Assembly: GCF_003473485.1 (NCBI RefSeq)
Contig: NC_053044.1
Coordinates: 10,428,501 to 10,492,500, forward strand
Source of the DNA: Medicago truncatula
Lineage: Eukaryota > Streptophyta > Magnoliopsida > Fabales > Fabaceae
DNA: 64,000 nucleotides
Direction: 5' to 3'
Made by a program: the position numbers and the translations under genes. Position 1 is the first letter of the stretch. Every line of letters begins with the position of its first letter. This document shows positions 1 through 12,339 of the stretch, one piece after another. The notes under the pieces were generated by a model, which was not told where the DNA came from, made no database searches, and saw nothing but the letters and a program-made list of their open reading frames with translations.

Positions 1-67
1 AAATATCCACTATCTTAATTCCCGTTATTTTTTCAAAAGGGCCCTATAATTAAGGACGGAGGTAGTA

Positions 68-490
68 TTTGTCTACGTGTTGGTCCAATAATTTTTAATA
101 GTAAATGAGGTCTGAAGTAAATTTTAATATATGCGACATTTCTTGAGTTTATAAAATCTAATAAAAATAATTTTCATTGATAGACCTAAAACGAGAACTT
201 TAATAGTGTTAACTTTAAACTGGTCTGGTTTGTCTACTGTACTAAAGACTACACAGATTGTTAAGTTTAACTTTGTGTTAACAATTGCAGGAAGAGAACA
301 TGGCTTTCAGAAAGGGAAGTCCAGAGGATTTTATTACACCTAAAGATGTTTTGAATTTAAAATACACAAACAAGGTCTTTCATTGGTTAAGGTTTTTCAT
401 ATATATAATGGCCAATAATAGTGCAAAACCTTACTTTATATTAAATTAATTTGACCACAGGTTGTTGAAGAAGTAATAAGAATGGCCAAT
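68..490 (+). pseudogene. Cytochrome P450 fragment (exon 5 and start of exon 6)
   Basis: This is a relic of a P450 like the one at 42378-47700. The stretch from about 68 matches its intron 4. Exon 5 (291-374, 84 nt) is intact and reads EENMAFRKGSPEDF at its start. A GT...AG intron follows, and exon 6 begins at 461 with the K-helix ExxR sequence (VVEEVIRMAN). Homology stops abruptly at about 490, inside exon 6, where unrelated sequence begins. The left edge abuts a Stowaway-like terminal sequence (aggacggaggtagt, about 52-65). No other exons of this copy are nearby, so it cannot make a P450. The closest sister by eye is the 42.4-kb gene, including in the intron. Confidence 0.85.
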
Positions 491-649
491 CTTATTCAGC
501 CCTTTCAAGAGTAGCAGTCGAATATAACGCTAAAAGTCTTTAGTATTATGACTGTTTTATCGAAAGGGGAGCAATGTATGTTTGCGATAACAAGTTTAAG
601 TATATGGGGGAGTAGGAATGCATCGGTTAAGGAGAATATGCCTGACAAT

Positions 650-1010
650 GCAGCTAGAGTAATTTATCGAAGAAAATGGGCTTGATGCTCGTCTATAACC
701 ACGTTCAAAATGGTCTCCACACGGGTTTATTAGATGCAATCTTGACGCGTCTTTTCTGAGCAACGCAATACAGTTGGAATTGGGATTTGCTTAAGGGACG
801 AGTATGAAATGTTTATGGGAGCAAAGACTTTGCAGTTGCGATATATTTTGAATGTTAATGAGGGTGAGGCTTCCGACTTATTAGCAGCAATCAAGTGGAT
901 GCGAGAATAAGAGTTCAAGCAAACTATCTTTACTTTGGATTTGAAGAGTGTTGTAGAATCTTTGGACTAATCAATCGATGGTAGAACCGAGGTAGGTTCT
1001 ATTTTAAGTA
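650..1010 (+). pseudogene. RNase H-like fragment (RVT_3 type), decayed
   Basis: Reading frames on the + strand give pieces typical of the plant RNase H-like domain often found with non-LTR retrotransposons: GFIRCNLDASF, then in another frame GEASDLLAAIKWMRE and TIFTLDLKSVVESLD. At least one frameshift and two in-frame stops separate these blocks, so it is not functional. It begins shortly after the break in the P450 fragment and may belong to the insertion that broke that gene. The family call rests on the order of blocks (initial Asp-Ala, then the E-A-x-AxxxAL-like helix, then the LDLKSVV strand). Confidence 0.6.
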
Positions 1011-3190
1011 AATCTCAAAGTACTTTATCTTAATTTTGTAAGAACTTTAATGTTGAGTTTTTTTAGGAGAGAAACTAATACGGATGTTTACAACCTTGTC
1101 AAAGTGGTTATATACAACTTCAGATATCAACTTTATTTTGACATTCCCCTTTATGTTGATCTTTTGATTTTTAATGAAAAACATTAGTTTTCTTTTGTCA
1201 ATACAAAAATAATTCAATATAAACAATCAATGTTGCTTCATCTGTGTCATATTAAACGTGACTTTAACTTATGCATATACTTTTAAAACACAATTATTAT
1301 AAATGTATTCTCTTCAGTTTTAAACATAAGCAAAACTCAAAATGTATTTAGCCTAAATTAAAATTAAATACATTTTAACTTAACTTATAATTAAAACCGG
1401 AGTACCACTTATTTTTATGATAAAATGAGATTTGTTGATAAAATTACTCTTATATTAATAAAGTAGCTAGCGGAATAGTTAGATATAGAATGTGATAAAA
1501 AAAAATGAGTATTTTGAAAAATAATAATTAATTAATGCTATTAGTTTTATAAAATAATATATAAATAATTAATTAATAGTAATAATATATTATCATGAAT
1601 AGCCTTTTTATCGCGCTCTTTAGTAGAAATACTCAAATTCTCATTATCGTTCGCACCCATGTCTTATGGATGCAAGATATCAAATTATCAATACTCAAAC
1701 CTTCCCCATCAACAGAGGTGATATATATTAATTAAAGAAAAGATAAAACACAATTTTGATCTTTCCTTGACGCTGGTTTCGATCCCATGACTAGAAGATT
1801 GGTAGGGCATATTGCTTAACTAATCGTCCAGTAGGTCAAATTGGCAGAAATAAAATACAATTAATATATTATTATTTTTAAATTAAAATATCAATTTCTA
1901 ATATATTAGAAATCATACATAATTTATTTTCTCTCATTCACAAGAATTAAACACGACTCTTGACACTTCATTTCTAAACAACAACATCAACTTCTTGTAT
2001 GAACCGTCAATATATCTCACAAAGAACACATATCTCCCTCATTCTTCATATGTTAAATATGAATTTTGAAGTCATCCATTTCAATCAAAAACAACATGTC
2101 ACCAACTACTTTCAAGAATTACCAATACATATCTATCTTATTCTTCATATATTAACTATGACTCTTTGAGCCATGCATGTAATGTGAGAATAAATATTAT
2201 ATATGTTAAAAATACAAAGTGGTTGTAAAATTTAACTTCTATTATATTTACGTATTATTTATTTATTATCAGTCTAATACTAAAAAAAATTATAAATAAT
2301 CGCATACAATTTTATCATGTTCTAATATTTTCTAGACAAATTATAAATTACATCATTTAACATTTTTAAATTAGACGAAGAAAATCAACAACAATAATTT
2401 AATATTTGGTCTCAAAAAAATAATTATCTATTCTTTTGTATTTTCTTTTTCTAGCTTTCTTCTTTTTATACAAATGCATGAAATAAAAAATACTTTTACG
2501 AAACACTATTGCAAAAAATTTGTCCTCCTAACTATTAACATAAATTATTCTAACAAGTATAACATCTATCTAATATTTTATACATAATATATTTTTTGAA
2601 TAAACTAATTTAGCCCACCTAAATTAGCACACTTTCATATCCCAAGCAAATACCACTAGGGCAACCCAAGCCTATAACACCAACAATATAATATATGTAT
2701 GGGAGTAGAACACTCCCATATCCCAGACCTAACTAACCATGTTTATCTTTTCAATGACACCAACAATATAATAATAATAATAATAATATATATTCTTATT
2801 TTTTTTAATGAGATCAACAATTATTAAAGAAAAAGTTCTTTAATAATGGTATAATTGGATTAGTGAAAAAATAGTCTAAAATATCTAATTTTTTCTTTAT
2901 ATATAGTATAGATATATTTAATCTAGTTTGTTACATTTTTTAAGGATAAAAGAAAAAAAATGGACATATATTGTGACACGGTTTATTTTGTGTGGTAACA
3001 AAAAAAATCATGTTTGTTACATTTCTTTAAAATTTGTATTTATTCTTACTTATTTATTTCTTTAAAAATCATGTTTGATATTTGAAGGCAATTTTGGAAA
3101 AAGAAAGAAAAGTCAGCTTAAAAAAACCAAAAGAGATTATTTTCTGTTATACGATAGGAACCGATTTTGCAGCCACGACCACATTATGTT
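1011..3190. other. AT-rich non-coding stretch
   Basis: No supportable gene is visible on either strand. The sequence is very AT-rich with simple runs, for example TAA repeats near 2770-2790. It probably holds decayed repeats, but no clear terminal repeats or coding remnants were found. Confidence 0.5.
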
Positions 3191-3207
3191 TCTGCTAGAA
3201 GCTCGAA

Positions 3208-3787
3208 TTAATGTAGAGCGACAAACCTTCTACTTATAGCTTCTTCACTAGAATCATCACCCTCACTACTAGTCCATTTCTCGTGTTCATCCTCTTCTTC
3301 TTGCTCTTCTTCATCTTCAAAATCAATGTCAGATAGTGAATCTAAGTACGCTCTGTTACGAGCACTGCCACGGCTAAGGCGATCGTATCTTTGCTGCAAT
3401 AACACAACACCTAGAAATTCATCAATCAATCAACACAATATCATGAAATTATGCAATTGAATCGTGAAATTGAACTTCAATCGTGAAATATAACTTGAAT
3501 TTAAGTTGAAATCGTGAAATTTAACTTGAATCGTGAAATTGAATTTAACTTGAAACGTAAATATAACAATAAACTTCGATCTTAATGATTTATACAAAAT
3601 TAGGTAAATCTATCAGAAAAGGAAATTGGAAATTCTGCTAAATACATACTCGAATAGCATTGTTATTGAAATCTTGAAGATTCAGTCCAGGATGATGAAT
3701 CATGCCCATCCAATCTCTTCCAAGAAGTTGAACTCCTTTTTTGATTCGTTTGTCCACTTCCCGATTGAACTCCATTACAGCAGCCAT
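3208..3787 (-). CDS. Small two-exon hypothetical protein with acidic tail
   Basis: I do not recognise this gene. Exon 1 (3787-3650) starts with ATG after a CT-rich leader typical of plant 5' UTRs and encodes 46 residues (MAAVMEFNREVDKRIKKGVQ...). A clean GT...AG intron (3649-3394) joins in frame to exon 2 (3393-3208), which encodes 61 residues, giving 107 in total. Residues 1-46 look like a small helical region with conserved-looking GRDWMGMIHHPG. Exon 2 holds DRLSRGSARNRAYLDSLSDI followed by a run of about 20 mostly Asp/Glu residues. The in-frame splice, UTR-like leader and lack of stops favour a real gene or a recent copy. It lies just outside the 3' end of the Helitron that starts at 4967. 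It could instead be a captured gene fragment. Confidence 0.5.
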
Positions 3788-3841
3788 CAGAGAGAAAGAG
3801 AGAGAGAGAGAGAGGAGATAGAGAGAGGGAAATGAAAACAC

Positions 3842-4966
3842 AAAATGAAAAAAGTAGGGGCAAATGTCTTTTAATATGTAATTTAAATTTAAATTTTTCT
3901 ATTTACAAATTGCTCGCGAATTGTCAATTTTACCCCTACGTCTTTTAACCTATTTTATTTACACATAAGTATATTAGAATTGTGTGGGTTTAACTATTTT
4001 ACCCCTACGTATCTCATAAGCATTTTCACAATATTTATCACATTAAGTGTTTGGGTTTAAAATGTTTGTTTGTATAAATCTAAATGATCTATGTCACATA
4101 AAATAAATAAAGACCAGATAGGGTCATTTTATTTAAGGTCAGAGACACTCAACCAAGCGTAACAACTGCAATCTCGATCAAATAACATATTCTAGCTTTT
4201 TAAACAATATTATGTACCACTAATTGTTCTATTCTAATTATCAATTCTAAAATCTAAAGGTACCAATATATAATCTAATCGTAACATATTAAGATTAATT
4301 AGATAGTTTATATATTATAGCATGACAATGGAAGTTATATCACACCTAATATTTTAGGCATAATAAGGTTACTCTTAAATTGATGTGTTTATGATTTTAC
4401 ATTAGTTGCTGGTTATATCAAAAATAGTTAATATGTTACAATGCCACTATTAAGTTAATAAGATATTAGTCGGTGTAAATAAAAATATCACATCTTATTA
4501 TGTGTTGACCACATATTGCTGCAAGGAAATAAATCAATTATTATCAACACACTAGATAGTAATATATTTAAATGAAAAAGAGCTAAGAATATATGTCAGA
4601 ATTATTATCATAATTTATATCTAGTATCAACTAATTAATATATCATTTTGTCAAAAATAAAATAAAATAAATTAGTATATCATAATTTGTTATACCCTAC
4701 CATAATAGTATTCTTACTGATAAGTATACTAAATATTGTATGGATATAATTCTTATTTTATATACTATATGGTACCTTAATTATACTTACCAATGATGAA
4801 TAACTAATTAAGACCATTAATATCACATAAAAGCTTCTTTTTGTTTAAGTTTGATCATTGGCTATAGTCAAAATTAGGACCTGGTTAAAATCAACCATGT
4901 ACTAAAGTTGTCAGAATAAATTTATTCAGTTGAGCCTATAATATGACATGTATATAACTCTATTTA
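3842..4966. other. Intergenic AT-rich DNA between small gene and Helitron
   Basis: No coding signal is seen. The first 250 bases upstream of the small gene include two copies of an 'atttt-acccctacgt' phrase (about 3928 and 3998), which could be promoter or repeat sequence. The rest is AT-rich without visible structure. Confidence 0.4.
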
Positions 4967-4998
4967 CTAGGGATACAACCCGTGCGTTGCACGGGTTT
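4967..4998 (-). other. Helitron 3' terminus: hairpin plus CTAG
   Basis: On the minus strand, aacccgtgc (4997-4989), loop aac and gcacgggtt (4985-4977) form a 9-bp perfect stem. A 6-base spacer follows, then CTAG (4970-4967), with host T next. The ACCCGTGC...GCACGGGT stem close to CTAG is the usual plant Helitron 3' end and acts as the rolling-circle stop signal. Confidence 0.9.
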
Positions 4999-5755
4999 GA
5001 TTAAATTGTTTTAGTTGATGCATCAGATCATTATTTGGTTATATAAAAAAAATGTTGGACATTTTATATTTTTAAAATAACATTATTTTAGCAAATATTT
5101 AAAGCAAATGATACAATGATATCAAGTATATTAAAAATTGAGTTCTTTAATAAAAAAATTGATTCCACCATTAAAGATTATATTTGACCGCAATTAAAGT
5201 TCTTCAGTTCCAAAAAATCAGATGTTTACTGATCAAAAAAATAAAATTAATGGTTTGTAGGTCCATATTTTTAAGGTAAAAACTTGGACTATCAAAAAAA
5301 AAAGGGTAAAAACTTGGATGCATTTTTGTTAGTCGAAAATATGAAAAGGGTTTTTTTTTTTTTTTTTTTTAATCAAAAAGTGTTATAATTTCATACTGAA
5401 GTAGTAGTTGATTGAATAAAAAATAAAAAGTTATTAATAACATATCTAATCAAAATTAAAGAGTAAGATTTTTAATTTTTTTGTTTAAAAAAAGAAGGAA
5501 AAGTTACGAACAATATAAAATAAAAAGGAATTTTTTTTATATTTAAACATAAAAGTGATTTTGAAAGAAAAGAGAACACAACTGAATCCCTAAAAACGTG
5601 AATTTTTTAAACTCCTTTCAACCAAGATGAACACGGCAATCCTCGATAATTTGGAAAGGCAAAGCAATTCTTCGAAAGCCTATATGTTTCAAAAAAAGCA
5701 ATTCTTCTTAAGCCTATATTCTTGATAATCGTTACAGAAATTCTTGAGTTGAAAG

Positions 5756-6055
5756 TTACATCCTCCCCATCAAATTGAGATTTCGAAAGCCTAGCAAATT
5801 TTCCTTTGACAGGTTATGGTTCTTATCTCTACGTATTATTTTGACCACTTTCAAGACATCGTTGGATCGTTCCTTTTTATCACTACTCGTTCCAAAAGAA
5901 TGATGTTGATGAGACGAACGCTTCTTTCTGACACCAATAGAAGCAACTTTCTGCAGATAATCCTCAGATAACACTTTGTGCCTATTTCTGATGCCAGCAG
6001 TGTTATTATCCGAGATGGTTCTTCGTTGATGTCGAGTGAACGAACGACGGTTCAA
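5756..6055 (-). CDS. Unrecognised basic 99-residue reading frame in Helitron 3' region
   Basis: An open frame lies between the RepHel stop and the Helitron 3' end. It is rich in Arg/Lys/His/Ser (MNRRSFTRHQRRTISDNN...; later RKKRSSHQHH) and has no membrane segment or domain I recognise. It may be a remnant of a captured gene or simply an open frame. There is no conserved motif and no splice support, so treat it as weak. Confidence 0.2.
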   Translation of the reverse strand: MNRRSFTRHQRRTISDNNTAGIRNRHKVLSEDYLQKVASIGVRKKRSSHQHHSFGTSSDKKERSNDVLKVVKIIRRDKNHNLSKENLLGFRNLNLMGRM

Positions 6056-6194
6056 TCGCAGAACCGTTGAGCACCGAGAAGAAGGTGATGTCAGTTGTCT
6101 TCTTCTTTATCTTTTGTTCTTGTTTGTGGGTTTTTTCGGTTGAGGCCCAACTTGAATCCGGTAGTGAGATCGGGATATTGTTTTACACATTTTT

Positions 6195-6960
6195 TTAGTT
6201 ATTTTCAATTTTGTTCTCGATGTATTCTTAATTTGTTGAACTCTGTTCATTTTTGTCAGTGTTGATGAATTGTGTTATTTGTTTTAGGTATGTGAGTTCA
6301 ACTATGGAAGCTGTTTGGCAATTAGCAGTGGAACACATCATAGACGGTACATTGATAAATTGATATGATAATTTTAGTCATTGATTCAACACTGGTTGTT
6401 CATTTGGAACCATTTATGCGTAAATTTGATATTTTTTTTTTTTTTTTTGTGGTTTTGACCATTAATAAGTTTTTCCACCAATGAAACTATTAAAATGGTT
6501 ATATTAAAATGTAGAAACTATTAAAATGTAAACATTTGAATATTTTGTTCTTCATCTCTGGGTTAGTTTCCGTTGAGCTGTCTGTTGAATTCGTTACCGA
6601 GTTCGGCGACAATCATCCTCCTACTATTGTTGTACACATGTTACTTATATTAAATTTTGTTTTGGATTTAGTTTCAATTTGTTGAACTCAGTTCAGTTTT
6701 GTAATTGTTGATAAAATGTTTTTTTTTTAGGTATGTGAGTTAAAGGATCGATAGTGTTTGCCAATTAGTAGTTGGCTGCTTCGTATAAGGTACATTGATC
6801 AATTGATATGATAATTTTAGTTATTGGTTTAACATTGGCTGCTCATTTGGAACAATTTATGATATTAGTTGATGTGTAGATAGAAACTTACGGTTGTAAC
6901 CATTAATAAGTTTTTTCACCATTGAAATGATTCAAATGGTTATTGTTGTGTTTGTAGGAT
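6195..6960. repeat. Tandem duplication inside Helitron (two copies)
   Basis: Two imperfect direct copies are visible, roughly 6240-6545 and 6665-6960. Both contain a 'ttttaggtatgtgagtt' block, 'gtacattgat-aattgatatgataattttag', and 'accattaataagttttt-caccaatgaaa'. They are diverged by substitutions and small indels. This lies downstream of the RepHel stop, so it is 3' non-coding sequence of the element. Confidence 0.7.
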
Positions 6961-7133
6961 TTTACTTTATTAAGGTTCTGAAGTTTAAATTCTGTTATAA
7001 AAAGTCCGATTACTTGGGATTCGCGGTTATTATTGTAAAAAATCAATGGTACAAATCGAAGTGTGTTAGTTAACAATGAATAACGTAGTTGCTAAAGTTA
7101 TTGTGAATGATAGATAGATTTGAAAACAGTGCA

Positions 7134-8514
7134 TCAAATATATTTACATTGAGGAAGACCACTAAATACCTCATGGTACACTACATTTTTCGTGTATTGT
7201 ACATAATTCTCATCACGCTCAACAATTAGAATTTTCAGTCCCTCTGGGGAAGTGACTCTTGAAAAGGCAACATATAGTTGTCCATGACTAAATACAGGTC
7301 TTGGCAAATATAATCCCACATAATTTAATGACTGGCCTTGACTTTTGTTTATTGTCATTGCATAGCACACCTTAATTGGAAACTGCCTCCTGCGCAACAG
7401 AAAAGGCCATTTAGAGTCGTTCGAAGTAAGAACAATTCTGGGGATTAGCACCTTTGAACCAACGTTAGATCCTGTAATTATTTTAGCCTCTATTACTCGC
7501 TCTCCTAGATGCGTAATAATAAGTCTTGTTCCATTACACATTCCTAATGCCGGATTGATATTCCTCAATAACATAATAGGCATTCCTTCTTTAAGCTCCA
7601 AACAATGTCTTGGAAATCCATTAATATTTAAGGAGTTTAGAAATTCCACAGGATACATGAGCTCTTGATCTGATATGTTGTCAGTTATCTTGTCAATCTC
7701 GTCTGAGCTTCTGTATTGTTTTGTTTCTCCATCAGTAAACTGAACAATATAATTATTGATTTCATCAACTGTTTCATTTAGAGGAGTGAGTATTGCTCTT
7801 TCCCTGAAATATTCTTCATCCCACAGATGGCTCTTTAATTCTGGGTAAGTGTTATCCACAATTTGTTTGAGTGGATCACCCATTGGTGGGATAAGATATT
7901 GATCTGGTATCGTCGTCCACGATGCAAAATCTTCACCACGTCGGCTTTGTGCTTGAATGTATCCATCACCAAGTTGAAGTAGCCATTTATTGAATTCACG
8001 TATCACATCATGTTCTTTGCCTGTAGAGGTAGTATTTCTGACCCTCATGCTTTTGGACAATGAAAATATTGTACAGTAGTCCCACAAAAAAGACTTGTTG
8101 ATGCATGATTGAATTATATCATGTATTCGACCTTTTGGTATTACAGGAAGTATTTGCCTAAAATCTCCTCCAAGAAGAACTGTCATTCCTCCAAATGGTT
8201 GCTCTGCCCTATCCGGAAATTTGAAACCAATTATGTCTTTAAGTGTCCTATCAAGAGCTTCAAAAGCATATCTTTGAGTCATTGGTGCTTCATCCCAGAT
8301 TATGAGATCTGTTTGAACCATTAGATCAGCTAGATGAGTATTTTGGTTTATTGAGCATGTGCTGTCTTCATAGATCTCAAGAGGAATTTTAAATCTACTA
8401 TGAGCGGTCCTTCCTCCAGGAAGCAAGAGGGATGCAATACCTGTCAAGAATGAAATTAAAAAAAAAATTGAAAATATATTTATGCATGCAAGCATATGTG
8501 TGTGTCTATGTCTA

Positions 8515-8561
<47 letters not shown>

Positions 8562-11500
8562 TTGAATAAAAATTGTATGTTTTTTTTTATATTTTGTGCA
8601 GAAGAAAAGCATATAATATTAGATAGATTATAGCATATAATAGTTGCTAATTTGGTACATATAGTAATTTGTACAATAAATATTGCAATGAAGCGCAGAA
8701 ATAAGGGTGTATGGACTGACATATTTATAAGTACAAATAGACAACATGTAAATTTATATAAGGGATTGAAAAAGTGATGGGTTACCTGAAGAAGCAACAG
8801 CAAGTACTATCTTTTTTTCTGACCTGAGTTTTGCAATAATTGTTCTGTATAGAAAAGTCTTGCCAGTCCCTCCATGGCCATACACGAAGTAGAGTCCACC
8901 AATATTAGTGTTGACAGCATTTATAACATTATTATATATATCAATCTGCTGTTCGTTCAACAATGGATGACATCTTTCGTGTTCTTTTTTCAGGTCATCA
9001 ACATTATAACTAAGCTCTTCCACAATAAGTCGGTTTTCCGTGGCTTCAAAGGATTCACTATTTGGCAACGGCATTCCATCAAAATCAGAAAGGTAACTTC
9101 CAGCACGAACCAAAATCTTGTCAATTTCAATCAAGCAGTATGATTGAATCTGTTCATCATTAAGCTCCAATCTGGAGTGTTGAAACAATATTCTCTTTTT
9201 GTAGACAATATCGTCAGACAACGTTTTCCAATTAGTTTCCCATAGTTTCCCTATATCTGCCACTTCTCCATAAAGCAAAATGGTAACAAATAACTCTCTT
9301 AATTGAGTGCCTGTGGCCCACTGTGATGCTTCATTCAATGCATCATTCCACTCTCTGTTATCATTCAATAGCCCAAGAGCATTACATGTTTCTTTGAATG
9401 TCTGATAAGTCACCCCTCCCACTGTCTTTATTTCTTCATAGCTTGTTGGACCATGAACAATATTCAGTAAAATTCTGAGGTAATATCTCTCCCCGCTAGT
9501 TGGATGTGCATAATAAATTCTTCCGATTGTTCTTCCAGCTTTCCGTTTTTTCCACTTTTTTTTTGTCTCGTCCCAAACAAATTTTTTGGGAAACTCAGAA
9601 TACGTTAATGTACGTGCTTCCGAGCTCATTGAATTCATTAGCATCCATTCTGTAAACATAGTATGTTCAACTCCTTCCTTTGAAATTACGTCTGACAATT
9701 GCTCTGAATCTCTTAGAGTGATTGAGTGTTCTTCTGGCAAATGAAAGCTCAATCTCATAACAGCCGGATTTCTGTAGTGTATGTCAAAATTGAATATCCT
9801 CCAACATGCTTCACATGCCGATACATACCTACAATGAATAATGCATAAAAGATGAAATGGTTATAAATTCATTGTGATCATTATTAGAGTATTCCCTATA
9901 ACTACCTTGACGTACCTACAATCCAAGAATGTTTTGACCTCATCAACCATTGTTATATGAGTTGCATTTGTGCTTCTGTTGCCCAAAACATTATCTTCTA
10001 TTACCATTGTTGCTCTATCTGGGCCCTTGTGAAGATATTTAAATAGGTACTTTATGGCTCTTGACTTGTTGCACCATTCAACATTTAGATGTGCTTGAAA
10101 TGCCAGCAACAAACCTCGATTGTATGGAACCACATACCGATTGTCTAAATTGATATCTCCTTTTTTCACATGTCTTCCATCGTCCCTCCTTCTATACGTC
10201 GGGAACCCATCTCTATCTATTGTTGTTTCATCGAAAAAACTTTTGGGAAATTTTCGACTACAAATACCATCAATCATGCAAGGTGCATTTATATTTGCAT
10301 CTCCACACGGTCCATGCAGCATGAACTGTTTTACCGCATTAAAACATTCTGGATCATCTTCCTTAGATGGCATTTCTGCAGTAATAATCTTATCTATATC
10401 CTCCGGGGTGGGATACTTATTGCTTGGGTGCAACCATAATAGTATGTGTGCATGTGGCAGACCTCTTTTTTGAAACTCTATGGTATAAATGGCTGTCAAT
10501 TTAAAAAGAGAGAAAAAAAACAAATCTTTATTAGTATAACATGTATGTATCATATAGATTGAATAAACAATTTGAATCAAATTGATCTTTAATTTTTTTT
10601 TTTTAGAATGTGAGAACATTTATTCCATGTACTTTTACCTGATATAATTTTACCAAAATATTGCCCCTCCACTATGTGTTTCATTAGCTGGTCAAGTTTC
10701 ATTTTAAAAACTCTTGTCTTGATGTCCGGTCTATCATCGACAGATTGACCTGGTATTTTCTGAAGCATGTATTGAATCTCTGGCCACTTTGGATTAGCAG
10801 TAAATGTCATGAAGATATCAGGATTTCCAAATGTCCTGCATATGGCCATGGCATCTTGATAGTTTTGAACCATATATCGAGGGCAACCTGTAAAAGAAGA
10901 TGGCAAAACGATTCTCTTCCCAGTAGCAGCAGCTATTGTATCTCCACGCACAACTGCATCACATACATTTCTGTACAGATCCGTACGCAACACTGTTTGA
11001 TTCTGTCTAACCCAGCGCAGTCGCTCTTCTTCTATTGCCGTGAATGCATCAACAACGTATTGTTGGAACAGTCGACCACCAATAATAAGAGTATTTGCTT
11101 CACAGGGCCTCTGTTGTATCCGGTAAGCATAATATTCTCTCATGGTAACTTTTTTTCTTTTTTTCTTTTTCTTTCTTTTTGCATGATTTTGAGAATAATA
11201 AATGTCTAGGTGAAATCCATCCTCAGCATATGGAAATAACAGAGGATATTGCATTGCCATGAATTTTGGATGATATTCTTTTATTCTCTGCAGGCCATCT
11301 GTTTTATGCTCAATAACTATATCTCTTCGTCCATTTGATTCACCAAAATCTCCAACAATGAGACCAGCAATTTCTGTTGCGGTAGGTGCTGTATATTGTC
11401 TTGAATCATTTGATCTTGTGCCAATCAACCTTATGCGAACTTCTTTGTTGTCCGGTGCAGATAATCTATCCCTTGCCATTCTAAATAATTTGGCTACAGA

Positions 11501-12173
11501 ATTATTCATGTCGAGCATATCCTTTAGGCGCCGGACAATATCTGCATCAAGGTCTCGTGCAGTCTTCCCACCATTCAGCGAACTCAATCGATTTTGGATC
11601 TCATTCTCCGTATCATGGACATAAAGCTGGGAGAATTTAGGTTGTTTTCCTTGGCCAGGTATGAGTCCACCAATTCTATGATAGTTTTGACCACTAATTT
11701 TGTACACATATGGGCCTGGACGTAAGTTCACTGTGTTGTCTATTTTAGCACCCATGGATGTGAATGCAAAAATAGAATTATATGCCCGTATTTTTTCTCT
11801 AAATTTAACGGAGTGTCTGCCACCTTTGTAAGCTAAAAGTTCCTTCAAGTAGTCTGGTGGTTGCTCTAAAAACTCTAGGGAGACATCCCCTTTCAGGCAA
11901 CAAAGAGAGAATGTTAGGTTCCTTGGTCGACGTGGTTTATCAGCTCTCTCATTATACCACATTGTGCTTCCACATTTTTCGCATTCAAAATTTGGATGGC
12001 CGAGATCCATATAAGTTTGGACATGGTCTGCAAATGAGATTTTAAAGTGAAAGATTATTGGTTTTTGCAATGCTAAGTTGTTTAAAGAAATAAGCCACAC
12101 TAACCATTTGTTGGATTCATCCTTCTGCCGTGTGTTCTAGATGCGACTGACCCAGTTTGTTGGTTGTTGTTTC
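7134..12173 (-). CDS. Helitron RepHel: HUH endonuclease plus PIF1-like helicase
   Basis: This encodes the rolling-circle transposase of the Helitron. Exons by splice signal are 12173-12105, 12027-10639, 10492-9916, 9828-8786 and 8440-7134 (stop). They join in one frame of about 1,460 codons with no stops; the true first exon lies further upstream. In order there is a zinc-finger-like block (FECEKCG ... FSLCCL), then the Helitron helicase-like N region. The HUH motif is GLPHAHILLWL, followed by the two catalytic tyrosines in AIKYLFKYLHKG. A SF1B PIF1/RecD-type helicase follows, with Walker A GHGGTGKTF (split from the rest by an intron), Walker B LIIWDEAP, DFRQILPVIPKG, MTINKSQGQS and YVAFSRV. 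All key residues are present, so the enzyme could be active. It presumably acts in the nucleus, nicking and unwinding the element. The RPA-like gene upstream in the same element is its likely partner. Confidence 0.9.
8515..8553. repeat. (TA)n microsatellite in RepHel intron
   Basis: A run of alternating T and A of about 38 bases lies in the intron between the Walker A exon and the last RepHel exon. The open frames that read through it are artefacts. Confidence 0.95.
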
Positions 12174-12339
12174 CTGTTGAGAGTATATATATCGAATATT
12201 ATCAGTTCACGTTAGTCGTTTTTTAGAGTCTTAAGCACCGGGAGTCAGAAAAGGTAATAAATGCAGCTATGATGGTTTCATTGTGCATTTAAATATTGTA
12301 TTTAAATATTATAAGCTACTATTAAATTGGTCATGCAAA

